In this document: piece after piece, positions 22,837 to 32,400 of the stretch
Numbering within the stretch: the first letter of the stretch is position 1
How the letters are laid out: every line of letters begins with the position of its first letter
Made by a program: the position numbers and the translations under genes
Source of the DNA: Aureobasidium sp. EXF-3400
Lineage: Eukaryota; Ascomycota; Dothideomycetes; Dothideales; Saccotheciaceae
NCBI GenBank assembly: GCA_024195585.1
Contig: SWBL01000359.1
Span: 1 to 49,824, forward strand
Length of the DNA stretch: 49,824 bases
Direction of reading: 5' to 3'
Notes under the pieces: generated by a model
What the model saw: the letters and a program-made list of their open reading frames with translations, nothing else
Databases searched by the model: none
What the model was told of the DNA's origin: nothing

Positions 22837-23545
22837 CGATTCGGAAGCGGCACTGAGGTTCGCGCAAAGGGCGAGGTGCGTGCGCGCCATGACTTGCAAC
22901 AAGCAAGATCAGCAACGGGTGTCATCGACATTCAATACGGTAATATTCGTATATCATCCTCTCGAGCGCTGGTGGATACCTCAGTAATGTTCAACAAGCC
23001 ACCTACAGCCTGGCAGGGAACCAACAAGCAGATTTGACGACAGGATGTCGCACGAGCTACGACCACAGTCGGACAGGCAGGCTTTAGATCTTTTACTCGG
23101 CACAACTGCGGTTATGCCCACCTGGGCGGCTAGACAGGGTCGTCCTACTGACATAGGCATGTGCCTATGGTCGTACCGTGATACGGGGCTTAAAGGAATC
23201 CGACCAACTGCTTAGTGCAACGCATTGAAGCAGTCTTCCGGTCCTGTATGTCATTCCAAGCCTTTATATCTGGCCGGAAAGCATTATTGTCAAGTGTAGG
23301 CTCCAAGAACGGCCAAATTTCGGCCCTAGATGATTTGTCAGCATTGAGACTTGTCTTTGTGTCTCCTCAAAGGAACAGTGTCTTGTGATTTGCTTGCAAC
23401 TCGAGTACATCCTTTGCAACTGCAGTCGAGTTGCTCGCATGTTTACATGTGTTAAAACCCGATGTCAAAACAGGAACGAACAGAGAGAGAGAGAGAATAG
23501 AGAGGGGAGGCGAGGCATAGGAAGACAGATCTAAGAGGGTGTCAC
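22513..23545. other. 1 kb spacer with microsatellite
   Basis: A plus-strand ATG frame at 22520-22987 (155 codons) starts at the Gypsy breakpoint and encodes an Asn run from the trinucleotide repeat; no family is recognised and it is probably chance. A GA-rich tract lies at 23479-23510. Nothing else seen. Confidence 0.4.
22788..22837 (+). repeat. (CAA)n trinucleotide microsatellite
   Basis: About 16 uninterrupted ACA/CAA units; visible directly. Confidence 0.95.
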
Positions 23546-24201
23546 TTACAAGGAAAGGGGCGGATGATATATGTTTGGAAATTCGAGTGATGATTGCGGA
23601 TTTGGTGTAGGATCGATCATTGTCGATGGCGGCTGGATCGTGAATCTGTGGTCTGCTTCTACCAAAGGATCGATATGTGCAAGAGTTCCGCCAATTGGTA
23701 GTTCTAGAGCCTGAACCGATGCTGCCGCACGGGAGACCCGAAAAGGCGTATCGTCACGCATGTATTCCGGGATATCTGTCCAACAGCGTCTCGTCGTTGT
23801 CGGTATGCCTTTTCGAAGCATTTCAGCATATTCGTTCACAGTGGCGTGGTCTCTGAGACGACGAAGGTGATTGATAGCTTCAGATTCCGGCGCGGTCATG
23901 ATTGTGGTGAAGACTGTTTCGTAGTCGGCCTTTTGTGCTAACAACTCTGTGTTCCGATGGGTGAGAGCTGCGAATCTTGTCATCCCTGCCTCGGAGTCGT
24001 ACGTGCATATAACCCTTCTTTTTTGGCATGAAGCGCATGTAGGGCGCCTACCATTGCACTAAAGAGTGTCGATGTTTATTCTCAGTCGGAGATAGGGGGA
24101 GTATCTTAGGGTGAACGTACCTTAATTCTGCGTTTCTGGCAAGATGTGCACGCAACCTTGCAGAGCTGCCGTTTTGGTTTGGTTGGCGGTGAGACATCCA
24201 T
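23546..24201 (-). CDS. Short Zn2Cys6 DNA-binding protein, possibly with further 3' exons lost
   Basis: Predicted 197 residues: exon 24201-24121 from ATG (MDVSPPTKPKRQ), intron 24120-24059 (62 nt, GTACGT...CTTTAG, phase 0), exon 24058-23546. The cluster is CTSCQKRRIK joined to CNGRRPTCASCQKRRVIC, complete and typical. Then come a coiled-coil stretch (ALTHRNTELLAQKADYETVF) and ESEAINHLRRLRDHATVNEY, a helix-plus-LR pattern seen after the finger in many larger C6 factors. The C-terminal 90 residues are Pro-rich. The stop at 23546 is formed inside a perfect donor-like TTGTAAGTGACA, so in an intact gene the frame may have been spliced onward; no further exon is visible. It is the longest of the five mini proteins here. 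Confidence 0.78.
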
Positions 24202-25537
24202 AGTACAGTACTTTCAAACACGAAAGAGATGGCGGCGAGATAGTACTGATTCGTGCAAGAGCTAGTGACTGGATGAGATCGAGCCTTGGAATTACGGGCC
24301 CTCAAAAACCCGATCATCAACTCATACCAGGCTGCAATGTGTACTTTATTTATAGGCTTCATTGTGCTTCTCTCGATTCACATCCCGCAGACTTTCCCGA
24401 AACGCCGCATAGCCGGGCGTGTCGTGCAGCTCCGAAGTTCCCCGATTGGTAGGTAAGTGAGCAGGATTGCATCCGTGCACTTATCATTCCGGGGAGTCGG
24501 GGATGCCACCGCGTATATAGACTTAGTGGGGAAACGTTTTACGTCATGCAACAGCCTTTCCACGGCAGGGAGGTTAGCTATCGTGAGAAGGGTTTGCTGA
24601 GTGAGGCAAATGTTGATGAGTTCTTCCTAACCATAAAATCCTCAAACCCACCAGCTGAGCTCTGTAGCTACAGCGCCGATCATGCGGCGTCGTCTTGATC
24701 GTGCAAAAACAATATTGTTCTAATTGTTGACAGAACCTCACCAGGAGGAGGAGATCTGCAAAAAGGTAAGTGTGATGGACACGCATTCGGAATAAAGCAT
24801 GCGTTGGCCTTGTGGAGTGCATTGGAACTACACTTCCGTTTCGGCAAGCTGATTGCCAAGTCCTTAGCGGTCATCTCAGCAGAAGTCGGGCTTGGCGACC
24901 TTCCTATCGTTGTGGGTGCAGCGCTGTTAGTGGAGCGGATTTCTCTGAACCCGCAGACGCGAGGATACCTCTGACGCTTGATCGACTTATTCCTAGAGCG
25001 TTCAGACTTGTCATAGCCAACTGAAATTAACACGAAACGAGCAAGCAAACAAGTTTAGAGCACGGCGACATAAGTTGCTCTACACCTCCAATGCCTACAA
25101 GCATCAGAGCATATCTATATACAGAGCTAGAAGCCATCTAGATCATTATCCCGGGCATCACTCGAGAGTAGTCTAAGGGCTTCCAGACCAAGGTGTTTAT
25201 GGACAGCCGAACACTTCCAGAACAACTCGTCAAGCCAAGCATTGACGACAGTCTCACCTTAGGCATGGAAGTCAGCACATAGGTTGGACAAGGAAAGATT
25301 GTTTCTGTATTGACTACTTACACACGAGGATTGGGGGCAATGATTTAGTACTTGGAACAGCACAAAAAGCGGTGGGAGCAGCTGATCGCCGCCACGCTCA
25401 TTCCAACATGCCACGAGGAGATGTTTGCCAGTCTGTGAGGCAACATGGATGTAACGCATCCGTCGTGGTCTCATATATCAAAAACAAGCGTCCTCAAGAT
25501 CGATCTTCTGTCTTATACTGGTCGCAACTTTCTATCG
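24202..25537. other. 1.3 kb without a recognisable gene
   Basis: Promoter side of the mini Zn2Cys6 gene, then repeat R3 copy 2 and short unrecognised frames. Confidence 0.4.
24637..24692 (-). repeat. Dispersed repeat R3, copy 2 (inverted relative to copy 1)
   Basis: Reads TGAGCTCTGTAGCTACAGCG on the plus strand, the reverse complement of the core of 14699-14753. Confidence 0.5.
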
Positions 25538-25800
25538 TGCGTGCTTCTCGAAGATCATTTTGACCTGTTTCAGCCGTACGGGCTTGGTCAAGAATATGCC
25601 AGCACCACGAGCAAGTGCCCCTGTTGCACGCTCGCGGATGATATTCCCTTTAGCGCCACAATGATCGAGGGCCGTGAGTGTGTGGAGGACTCGAAAACCC
25701 GTATTTTCTGAGTCGACTTGAGACCATCAATCAAAGGCATGTTAATGTCCATCAGGATCGCCATCCAGAGCCTCTCTGACATCAGAAATGTGCATTTGCA
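25538..25800 (-). pseudogene. Response-regulator receiver domain fragment (hybrid histidine kinase remnant)
   Basis: Minus-strand frame at about 25761-25590 reads AILMDINMPLIDGLKSTQKIR...IIVALKGISSASVQQ, the phospho-acceptor Asp block (LMDIxMP) and following helix/strand of a receiver domain. After a frame change, ALARGAGIFLTKPVRLKQV follows (about 25612-25560), containing the conserved Lys of TKPV, then a stop near 25540. This is the C-terminal receiver pattern of fungal hybrid histidine kinases. The kinase part is missing; LINE sequence lies directly upstream. It is non-functional. Confidence 0.75.
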
Positions 25801-25849
25801 ACAACATAACACCATTTGATTCGATCCTCTCAAGCTATTTACCCCGAAA

Positions 25850-26270
25850 GGGGTTTAATCGCCATTCATATGGCTTCTAGCTCGCTAAGGTGGACGCAGG
25901 TGCCTTCTGCTCTTCCTATCATCGTTGACGCTTCCCACGCTGATCTCCAGATTCCTATTCCAGCTCGTCTATTCCGTACTGAGCCGTCCTTGTGGAAGTT
26001 CACTGTTCTCGATTCCACTGCAGTCACAAGTCTGGCTTATTCCCTGTTGAGTATGTGAATGTGAACCTCTGAGCTCCACGGCTCACATCCTACTGTCGGG
26101 ATTTTCTCTGCCCTGTTTGCTTTAAATTCCTGGAACAGTGCAGCAGCTTCGCGTAGAGAGGATCTGAATCGCCTTAAATATTTCGACTTGCCTAGTTTTG
26201 CGTGAACGTGTGAGCTGTCCAGTCTGTGAATCCCAATCCAGAACCTGAGCGTCTGTTCAAGCAATCGGGG
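25850..26270 (-). mobile_element. LINE-type RNase H fragment
   Basis: Minus strand: YLRRFRSSLREAAALFQEF and IPTVGCEPW in one frame (26264-26037), then KDGSVRNRRAGIGIW and HLSELEAI with a stop immediately after. DGS and ELEAI carry the first Asp and the Glu of an RNase H fold, as in LINE ORF2 C-termini. A short truncated piece without reverse transcriptase; same strand as the 5' LINE part at 6340-8690. Confidence 0.6.
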
Positions 26271-26745
26271 TTGAATGCCTGCCTGCCTCCAGGGTAGTTA
26301 CCGGATAGACCAGACCAGATCCGACCTCGGAACTAGTCTACCAGTTCTGACTAGACCAGATCTCTTGGAAGGACTGACAGGCCCCGACTAGTACCAGATC
26401 GATCTGATCGTTGGTATAGGGGTTGTCGTCGGCAGGAAAGGTGTAGCAGTATCAATATTCAATAGGCTCGATATCAACAGGGCACATAGCTACGCTTTCA
26501 GAGATACCCTTGAGGCTGGCGATGATACCGGTTTAGGTCCCACTTTTGACACATTGAGCATCCCCAATGGCTCTTGCAGATAGTCGTCCTCTGTGTGGTG
26601 TGGTCATCTCGCCAGCGCTTGGGAAGATACGCTCTGGCCCGTCCGGCATGTCATTGAGGGCTTGTGTTAATTTGAGTGACCTTTCCGACTTTGTCTGACC
26701 GATCGACAGTTCTGGGCAAGAACGCTGGACTCAATCATCCGATTG

Positions 26746-26880
26746 TGGAAGTGGACCCAGCTCCGCCGACCGCTTAATCAGACCGTTTGGCATTTTGCCG
26801 TAGCTTGTAGGCCTGGATCTGCAGCTGCGTAACGTTTAATCACTCCTGGCATTATTGCTTGCTGCTGCAAGGTTATAAAG
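26746..26880 (+). repeat. Dispersed repeat R1, copy 3
   Basis: GAAGTGGACCCAGCTCCGCC, then TTTGCCGTAGCTTGTAGGCC and TAATCACTCCTGGCATTA. Shares blocks with both other copies and so links them into one family. Confidence 0.55.
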
Positions 26881-28153
26881 GCCTCCGATGCTAATCATCT
26901 GGAGGGTACAGAGAAGGTACCGGGTCACCGCGTGCACTATATGTGGTTGGAGGGGCTTTGCTCTGCCAAGTGAACCCAGCCTTTCAGATATTCTACTTTA
27001 AGCAAAATTCCAGCCGGAACACAATCGAACGTCAACAGATTCAACTCCCGTGTCGTGGCTGTCCCTCTCCAGCCAAGCACCCATCAGCATGAATCTTTAC
27101 CCCAGCGCTCACGTAAGCTAGACTAGCAGAGCCTCAACTTTTTCCGATTCTCGCCTCCTACTGCATATTTCCCGTAACATGATACGATGAACCAATCCTC
27201 CTTTCACATTAGGACGCCTCGTGTAGCTCTAAAGTCGAAGCAAAGTCACCTCCAGCAGTAACAACACACAACTCTACCGACCGCAAAACTGAGTTCCATC
27301 GCAGTTCCAGCCAGGCTTGCTTTCTCCCACACAAAGTTCAGAGTCGTGTTTTTGAGAGCGCACACCGCTAATGAGAAGGCCCCCCTTCGAGGCCGTCACA
27401 TTGACCACGCTGTCTCCGCTTAACTACCCATACGACAGCGCCGGACAAAACGTCTACTCAAACTACCTTCATCAAAAATTCGTCGCATTGCTCTTGACAG
27501 GATATTATCATAAATCCCTTCGAATTCGAGCAATCCTCGGCTCAGAAACCTGGTCTCGATCCCTTGCCGGGTTTTGACCTAGAATCCTTAAATGCAGCAA
27601 AACCGGAACCTGGCATGATGTTCTCGAGGCATTGTACCCCTTGACCAATGCGCATCGATGATGCAACCGCTTGTGACAATCATGGCACTCTTCCCCTGAG
27701 TTCAGGCACACTGTCAGAAAATTACCTACATAAAGTGGACCGGGCCTTCAAACGTGGTCGTTGATCCAGAGGATACTGATCTGCATGGCTTCTCGAGGAA
27801 ACGATTCGACACCCGACTTGTGGGTACTATGGGTATCAACCCCACAGCGAGCCCTTCACCACGAATCTTGGCGTCTTCGAAGAGCAGAACTGCGATGCGT
27901 CGTGCTTCGAGTAAACATTCGAGGCGTAGCAGGTCTTTTGTTGATGGCGAAGATGATGATGAGGCAAGCCACGACCGAGCAATGGCTGCTCTTGACAACC
28001 ATTCTTGGACACTATCCAAGCGATTCAAAGCCGCAAAGGTTCATTTAGAGAGGGTTGTGCATCAAACCGGTCTACGTATGCTAATACATAACCATCCGTC
28101 ATAGTTCATCACGATTCACAAGGCGAGTCAGCTAGCTTTTCCTCAAGAGCCAG

Positions 28154-28177
28154 ATTTTGGTGTAATCACACCAAAAT
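28154..28177. repeat. Perfect 10-bp inverted repeat with 4-nt loop
   Basis: ATTTTGGTGT / AATC / ACACCAAAAT. Not followed by a T-run typical of any terminator class. It may be a transposon end; the mariner remnant begins about 400 bp to the right. Confidence 0.5.
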
Positions 28178-28559
28178 TTTACATCCCCGGAAAACAATAG
28201 AGATCTCTAGTGATGGACCTTGGATGAAGATGACAACTCAGACGATGAAGACCTTGATACCGACCCCCAAACCGAACAGCAGACTGACAACAACGACAGC
28301 ATGACCCAGCGAGGTGTTCCAGCATGTCTAAACATGCCCCTGATGTCCTTGCCTTCGAGTGCGTGGTATGAGCCTCCTCAGAATGCACCTTCCAAGCTGA
28401 CTTCTACTCATCACCTAGTGTATCATAATTGGACTGTGTCAGCGCTAACTCCCTCCAACAACATAACCATTACTATGAGAGGTGGAACGACTGCTCGACA
28501 GAATTGAGATGAGGTGAACAAGGTGACAGACACAGCAGGTAGACGCTGGCCAGCGAACA

Positions 28560-29400
28560 CACGGCTCTGATCTATGAGTCTTGGTCAGAATCCAGTCCAA
28601 GTGCTGCCTGATGGGTACCTACCTTCCCTGAGTTGTGCGGTGAGCAGTTGCCCATAATGACTATCGACCTCTTATTAGGGAACGGCTCGCATCGTGGTAA
28701 GATAGCTGTTTCCAACCAGTGCTCGAAGATGTCCTGGATCACAGCGCTCTCTACCATGGCAGTCGAACCAGGCAAACAACCATTGATATCAAAGGAGGGC
28801 AGCACCGAACAACGAATCTCTGACACTAGTTCAGACCTTGTGCATGCTGGCCGACCTATCTGGGACAAGGACCATTATCTGAATAAGACCTTCTCGCTTG
28901 CTGCTGACTCGCCAAACACAGAAGCATATCAGCAGCACCATAGTCAGTACCATTTGCGACACTCTCGCGCATGAGCTCTGTTGTATGCTCTTGATACATC
29001 ACCGGTTGCTGAAAAGGGTCTCTTTGACTTGCTATCCGAGTAATGACCTTGTTGCTCAGAGCAGCGTTTTCAAGAAGTCGATTGATGCTCGACCTATCGA
29101 CCTCAACATCAAACTGTCACCACAGTTCGATCACCAATCCCTCCCGCCTGAGGTTGTACGGAAGGTGAGCAGTCCGATCAACCATTCATACATAAATGGT
29201 GTGATCTTACATGGACGGCCTAGTCACTTCTTCGCATTCTGAGGCTTCCAGACTGTATCAAAGCCATCAGAGTTGCGCTGATAGACCAAGCGATTGCCGA
29301 GGAGCATGTAAGAAGATCTCCATACAGTTGGAACAGTGCAGTCATCGGGAAACATGGCCTCGACGAGCTTCTTATCGTGCTCTGGTGGTATCGTTTTGAT
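28560..29400 (-). mobile_element. Tc1/mariner transposase remnant with lost catalytic Asp
   Basis: Minus-strand pieces in changing frames. First LGRPCKITPFMYEWLIGLLT (about 29220-29160) and DRASINRLLENAALSNKVITRIASQRDP (about 29080-29000) form the helix-turn-helix DNA-binding half. Then come CSVLPSFDINGCLPG, DIFEHWLETAILPRCEPFPNKRSIVIMGNCSPHNS (28830-28630). The last block normally reads VMDN; here the catalytic Asp is Gly. Several stops interrupt. It is dead; terminal repeats were not found. Confidence 0.75.
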
Positions 29401-32400
29401 GTTGTGGTTGAGGACTATGTAACAGGCTAGAAATGGCTCGGGTCCTGATTTCGAAGCTTACCGTGGGCGTCATCAAGTACTACGCTCGATCTGAGCTATA
29501 CAGCTGATAAACACAGCTTCAATCAATGAGTATATAGCTGATATGAGAGGGATAATGCTCTGATTTGATGTTAGTCGCCATCCCACTGACCCGTTGTACA
29601 TCGACAATTGCACACGAGAACAGCCCTTTTAAGAGCAGATTGGAAGTTTAAAAGCTTACTGTCCCTTTCCGAGCCTCATAATGCAGGTGGCAGAAGTTCT
29701 TCCTCTTGGTAGGGTCGCCGTTATTAAGCTCACAAAGCTGGTGTAGTTTATCCTTAGATATTCCTATGATTGGTAAGAACATAACTAGATAGAGAAGCTG
29801 TTAGCTCATCGTCGGTCTTTATAAGTCGTCGGGTAATCTTTGGGGGGTGGCTTATACTACCTCCTTGTTCGATGGCCTCACACCACTTCGCAGCTATGCT
29901 AAAGCTGATCTCATAGTGGCGACTTTTGTGGATATAATAAGCGATACCATTGCGAGCCTTGATATCGCAGTGCATTGACCGATCACAAACCTAGAGGGTT
30001 CCGATGTTGTTGCAAGAGATGCCTCGCTCCGTAAGGCATTCGGCGGGCTGAACAAGTGACCCCTAAGTCCACGTGTCTCGCTGCGAAGCAGGAACGGGTG
30101 TGGCCTCTTGCTTCTGAACAGGGTTAGGCGACCGTGGCGCTTTGCAGAAATAGTAAAGAGGTCTGTAGCCATCTTTGAAAGCTGAGGATAGCTCTATCTG
30201 ACCAGAACTCAAGAGGTCTGAATTTCTTAGCCTGTCTCCCTTCTTCGCACCAGCGTGTGTATTGGTCGCCTGTTGAGTTGCCAAGGCCTGAGAAGTCGCT
30301 TAAAAGGTCGTCATCCGTCCGCCGAGGATTTCCTTCAGGCATAGCTGATCAAAGATCCTCGTCAGTGACTGGCAGAGAGGCGTATGCTGACCATAGCAAT
30401 TCAACATTGTTTCTCGCTTCTTTAGATCATTGAGGTCGATGCCTCCATGCCTTTTCAAGCCACTCGAGGTAGCGCGGACTGACTTCAGCAATATTCAGAG
30501 CCTTCTCATTGCCTGACGGAAGTAACCAAGATCCAGTGGTTAGATTCAGTGGACCGGATCTTGATTCATCCAGTGTCTACTCTGCTGGATTCAACATGGG
30601 AAGTATCAAAGTTGACCAGAAGAGCAGACAAAACCAATCTCCATCATATTGGAATGCAACCTATATGGATGGTGCTTAAGAAGTGTCCTGCGAGGCAAAC
30701 AGGGCCATTCAAATCAGAGTATTCTCCGACAATCAAGAAGCTCTGTGAAGTATTCAAGATCAGTTCCTATGCCAGCGTTGCCTCTCGAGGTGTAGAACTA
30801 CCACGACTAGGCGAGCACAGACACGCCAAAGATCGCCAGGATCCAGAGTCACTATCCCTACTTAAGACTACCAGAACCGTAGTGGGGGCAACAGCACATG
30901 CACGGGAAGGGTATGATCATTAACATTAAAAGCCTGGACATGCAGAATGCCGGCCAGGCGACTGTTGCAATGCTTGGTTTCCGACGATCGTAGCGATGAC
31001 CGTCGGCGCCCATAGTGCTATGGTCGTGCGATTGACTAGGTGATTCTTGGTTTCTGCAGCGAAGCAAGGATTGTCATCTGATACGCTACCGGCAGCAGTA
31101 TCATGCGCTTCTTCTGAAGACTAGATCGAGAGTTCCCACTGTCAGTCGAGGGATGAGCCAAGACATGTCTCTTCGATGTTATTCTGTATGGCTCGCAGCG
31201 CACTCTTACCCTGAAGCTCGGGCATTGTGCTAACCGATTGGAAAGGTGTTTTCAGTAGACCCCTCGCGGCGCGATGGAGGGACGAGTCACCAGGAGGTAT
31301 AGATAAAGGGTTACGCTTATGCTCAGTGATAGACATGAAGCGTGAGGCCTCATGAGATTCACCACAGAGTATGTTCGCGTTGAATGTAACAACCACTATC
31401 ATCTCGAGTTGTATCGATTCGTATCGCGATAGTTTATGTCGTGGCCGCGATCTAGTTCTTGGAGCTTGATGATGAGTGATATTGGGCTTAGAACAGGTTA
31501 AGAGGTTTAGAAGAAGCGTACTGCGGTGTGACCCTCAAACCAATCAACATCTGCTGATATGCCTGTTGTACTTGTTATCCACTTAGGCGCACGTTAGCAA
31601 AATGTCAAGGCAGAAGGATATTTTCGAATGCGCGTTCGACATCCTTTGCAGGCTATGAGGAGACCGATGGATCGTTTACAGGCCTTGATTCTACCATGAT
31701 GAGGAAGGCTGTGGGCTGAAAATTCGGAGGTCGTGAGTCGCTATCCATGCGTTGCTGCTGTATGCCCTCCATTAATGCGACCCATGAATTCGTGTTCCCA
31801 TGCTCGAGCCTCGGCGGATCAAGTCAATGAGATGCCCGGAATGTCCACTTGAGAACCTAGTGATGCCGAAGACGAAGATCGAGGTATATAACAAGTCTTG
31901 TTCAATTCTGAATCTAGGAAGAGTAAGGCTTTAGGGGTTTGTAAGCATGGACGAAAGTCGAGGCCTTGCTTACAAGCGACTGGCATCGCTGCTTGCCCCA
32001 CACTCTTCTTCGGTGGTTCTGCGTACGGGTAAATTGGGCGGATCCCTTCTGCGCTTGCGGAACCGGGGTCCGATTCCGCGCCCCAACGTCAAAAACAGGT
32101 ACGAGTGTCACGAGCCTGGCTGACAGCCGAGGCCGCAGCAAGACGCTCATTGGACAGGAAGTGGGGATGATCCGGATTCATGCAGTCTGCTCAGTTGCTG
32201 AATCTCTATAAGAACTAATTCGAATAGCAACCACTACGCACTTGTTTTCTACACACATGCCTAACACTCCCCTTCACCAACTCTAGCCCCCTTCGTACCT
32301 TCTTCATTGCCCTCGTCACGTTGTGCACGTATAGTCCTGTGGGCTTTCTTCCTAGCAGCCAAATGATATGTGGACAAAACAGTTGCGGCCAAACCATATC

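Larger units (their letters stand above)
26271..28559. other. 2.3 kb without a recognisable gene
   Basis: Starts with degenerate ACTAGACCAGATC-like direct repeats (about 26310-26410), then R1 copy 3. Frames at 27754-28104 (plus) and 28220-28507 (plus, very acidic) are unrecognised. A perfect hairpin lies at 28154-28177. Confidence 0.4.

Noticed and set aside
22520..22987. 155-codon frame containing an Asn run
   Set aside because: The Asn run is a CAA microsatellite and the remainder shows no homology pattern; begins at a transposon breakpoint.
23152..23169. CATAGGCA-TG-TGCCTATG palindrome
   Set aside because: Eight-bp stem, single occurrence, no context to give it meaning.
31978..32190. tRNA gene in repeat R2
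   Set aside because: Only a weak B-box-like stretch; no cloverleaf, no acceptor stem.
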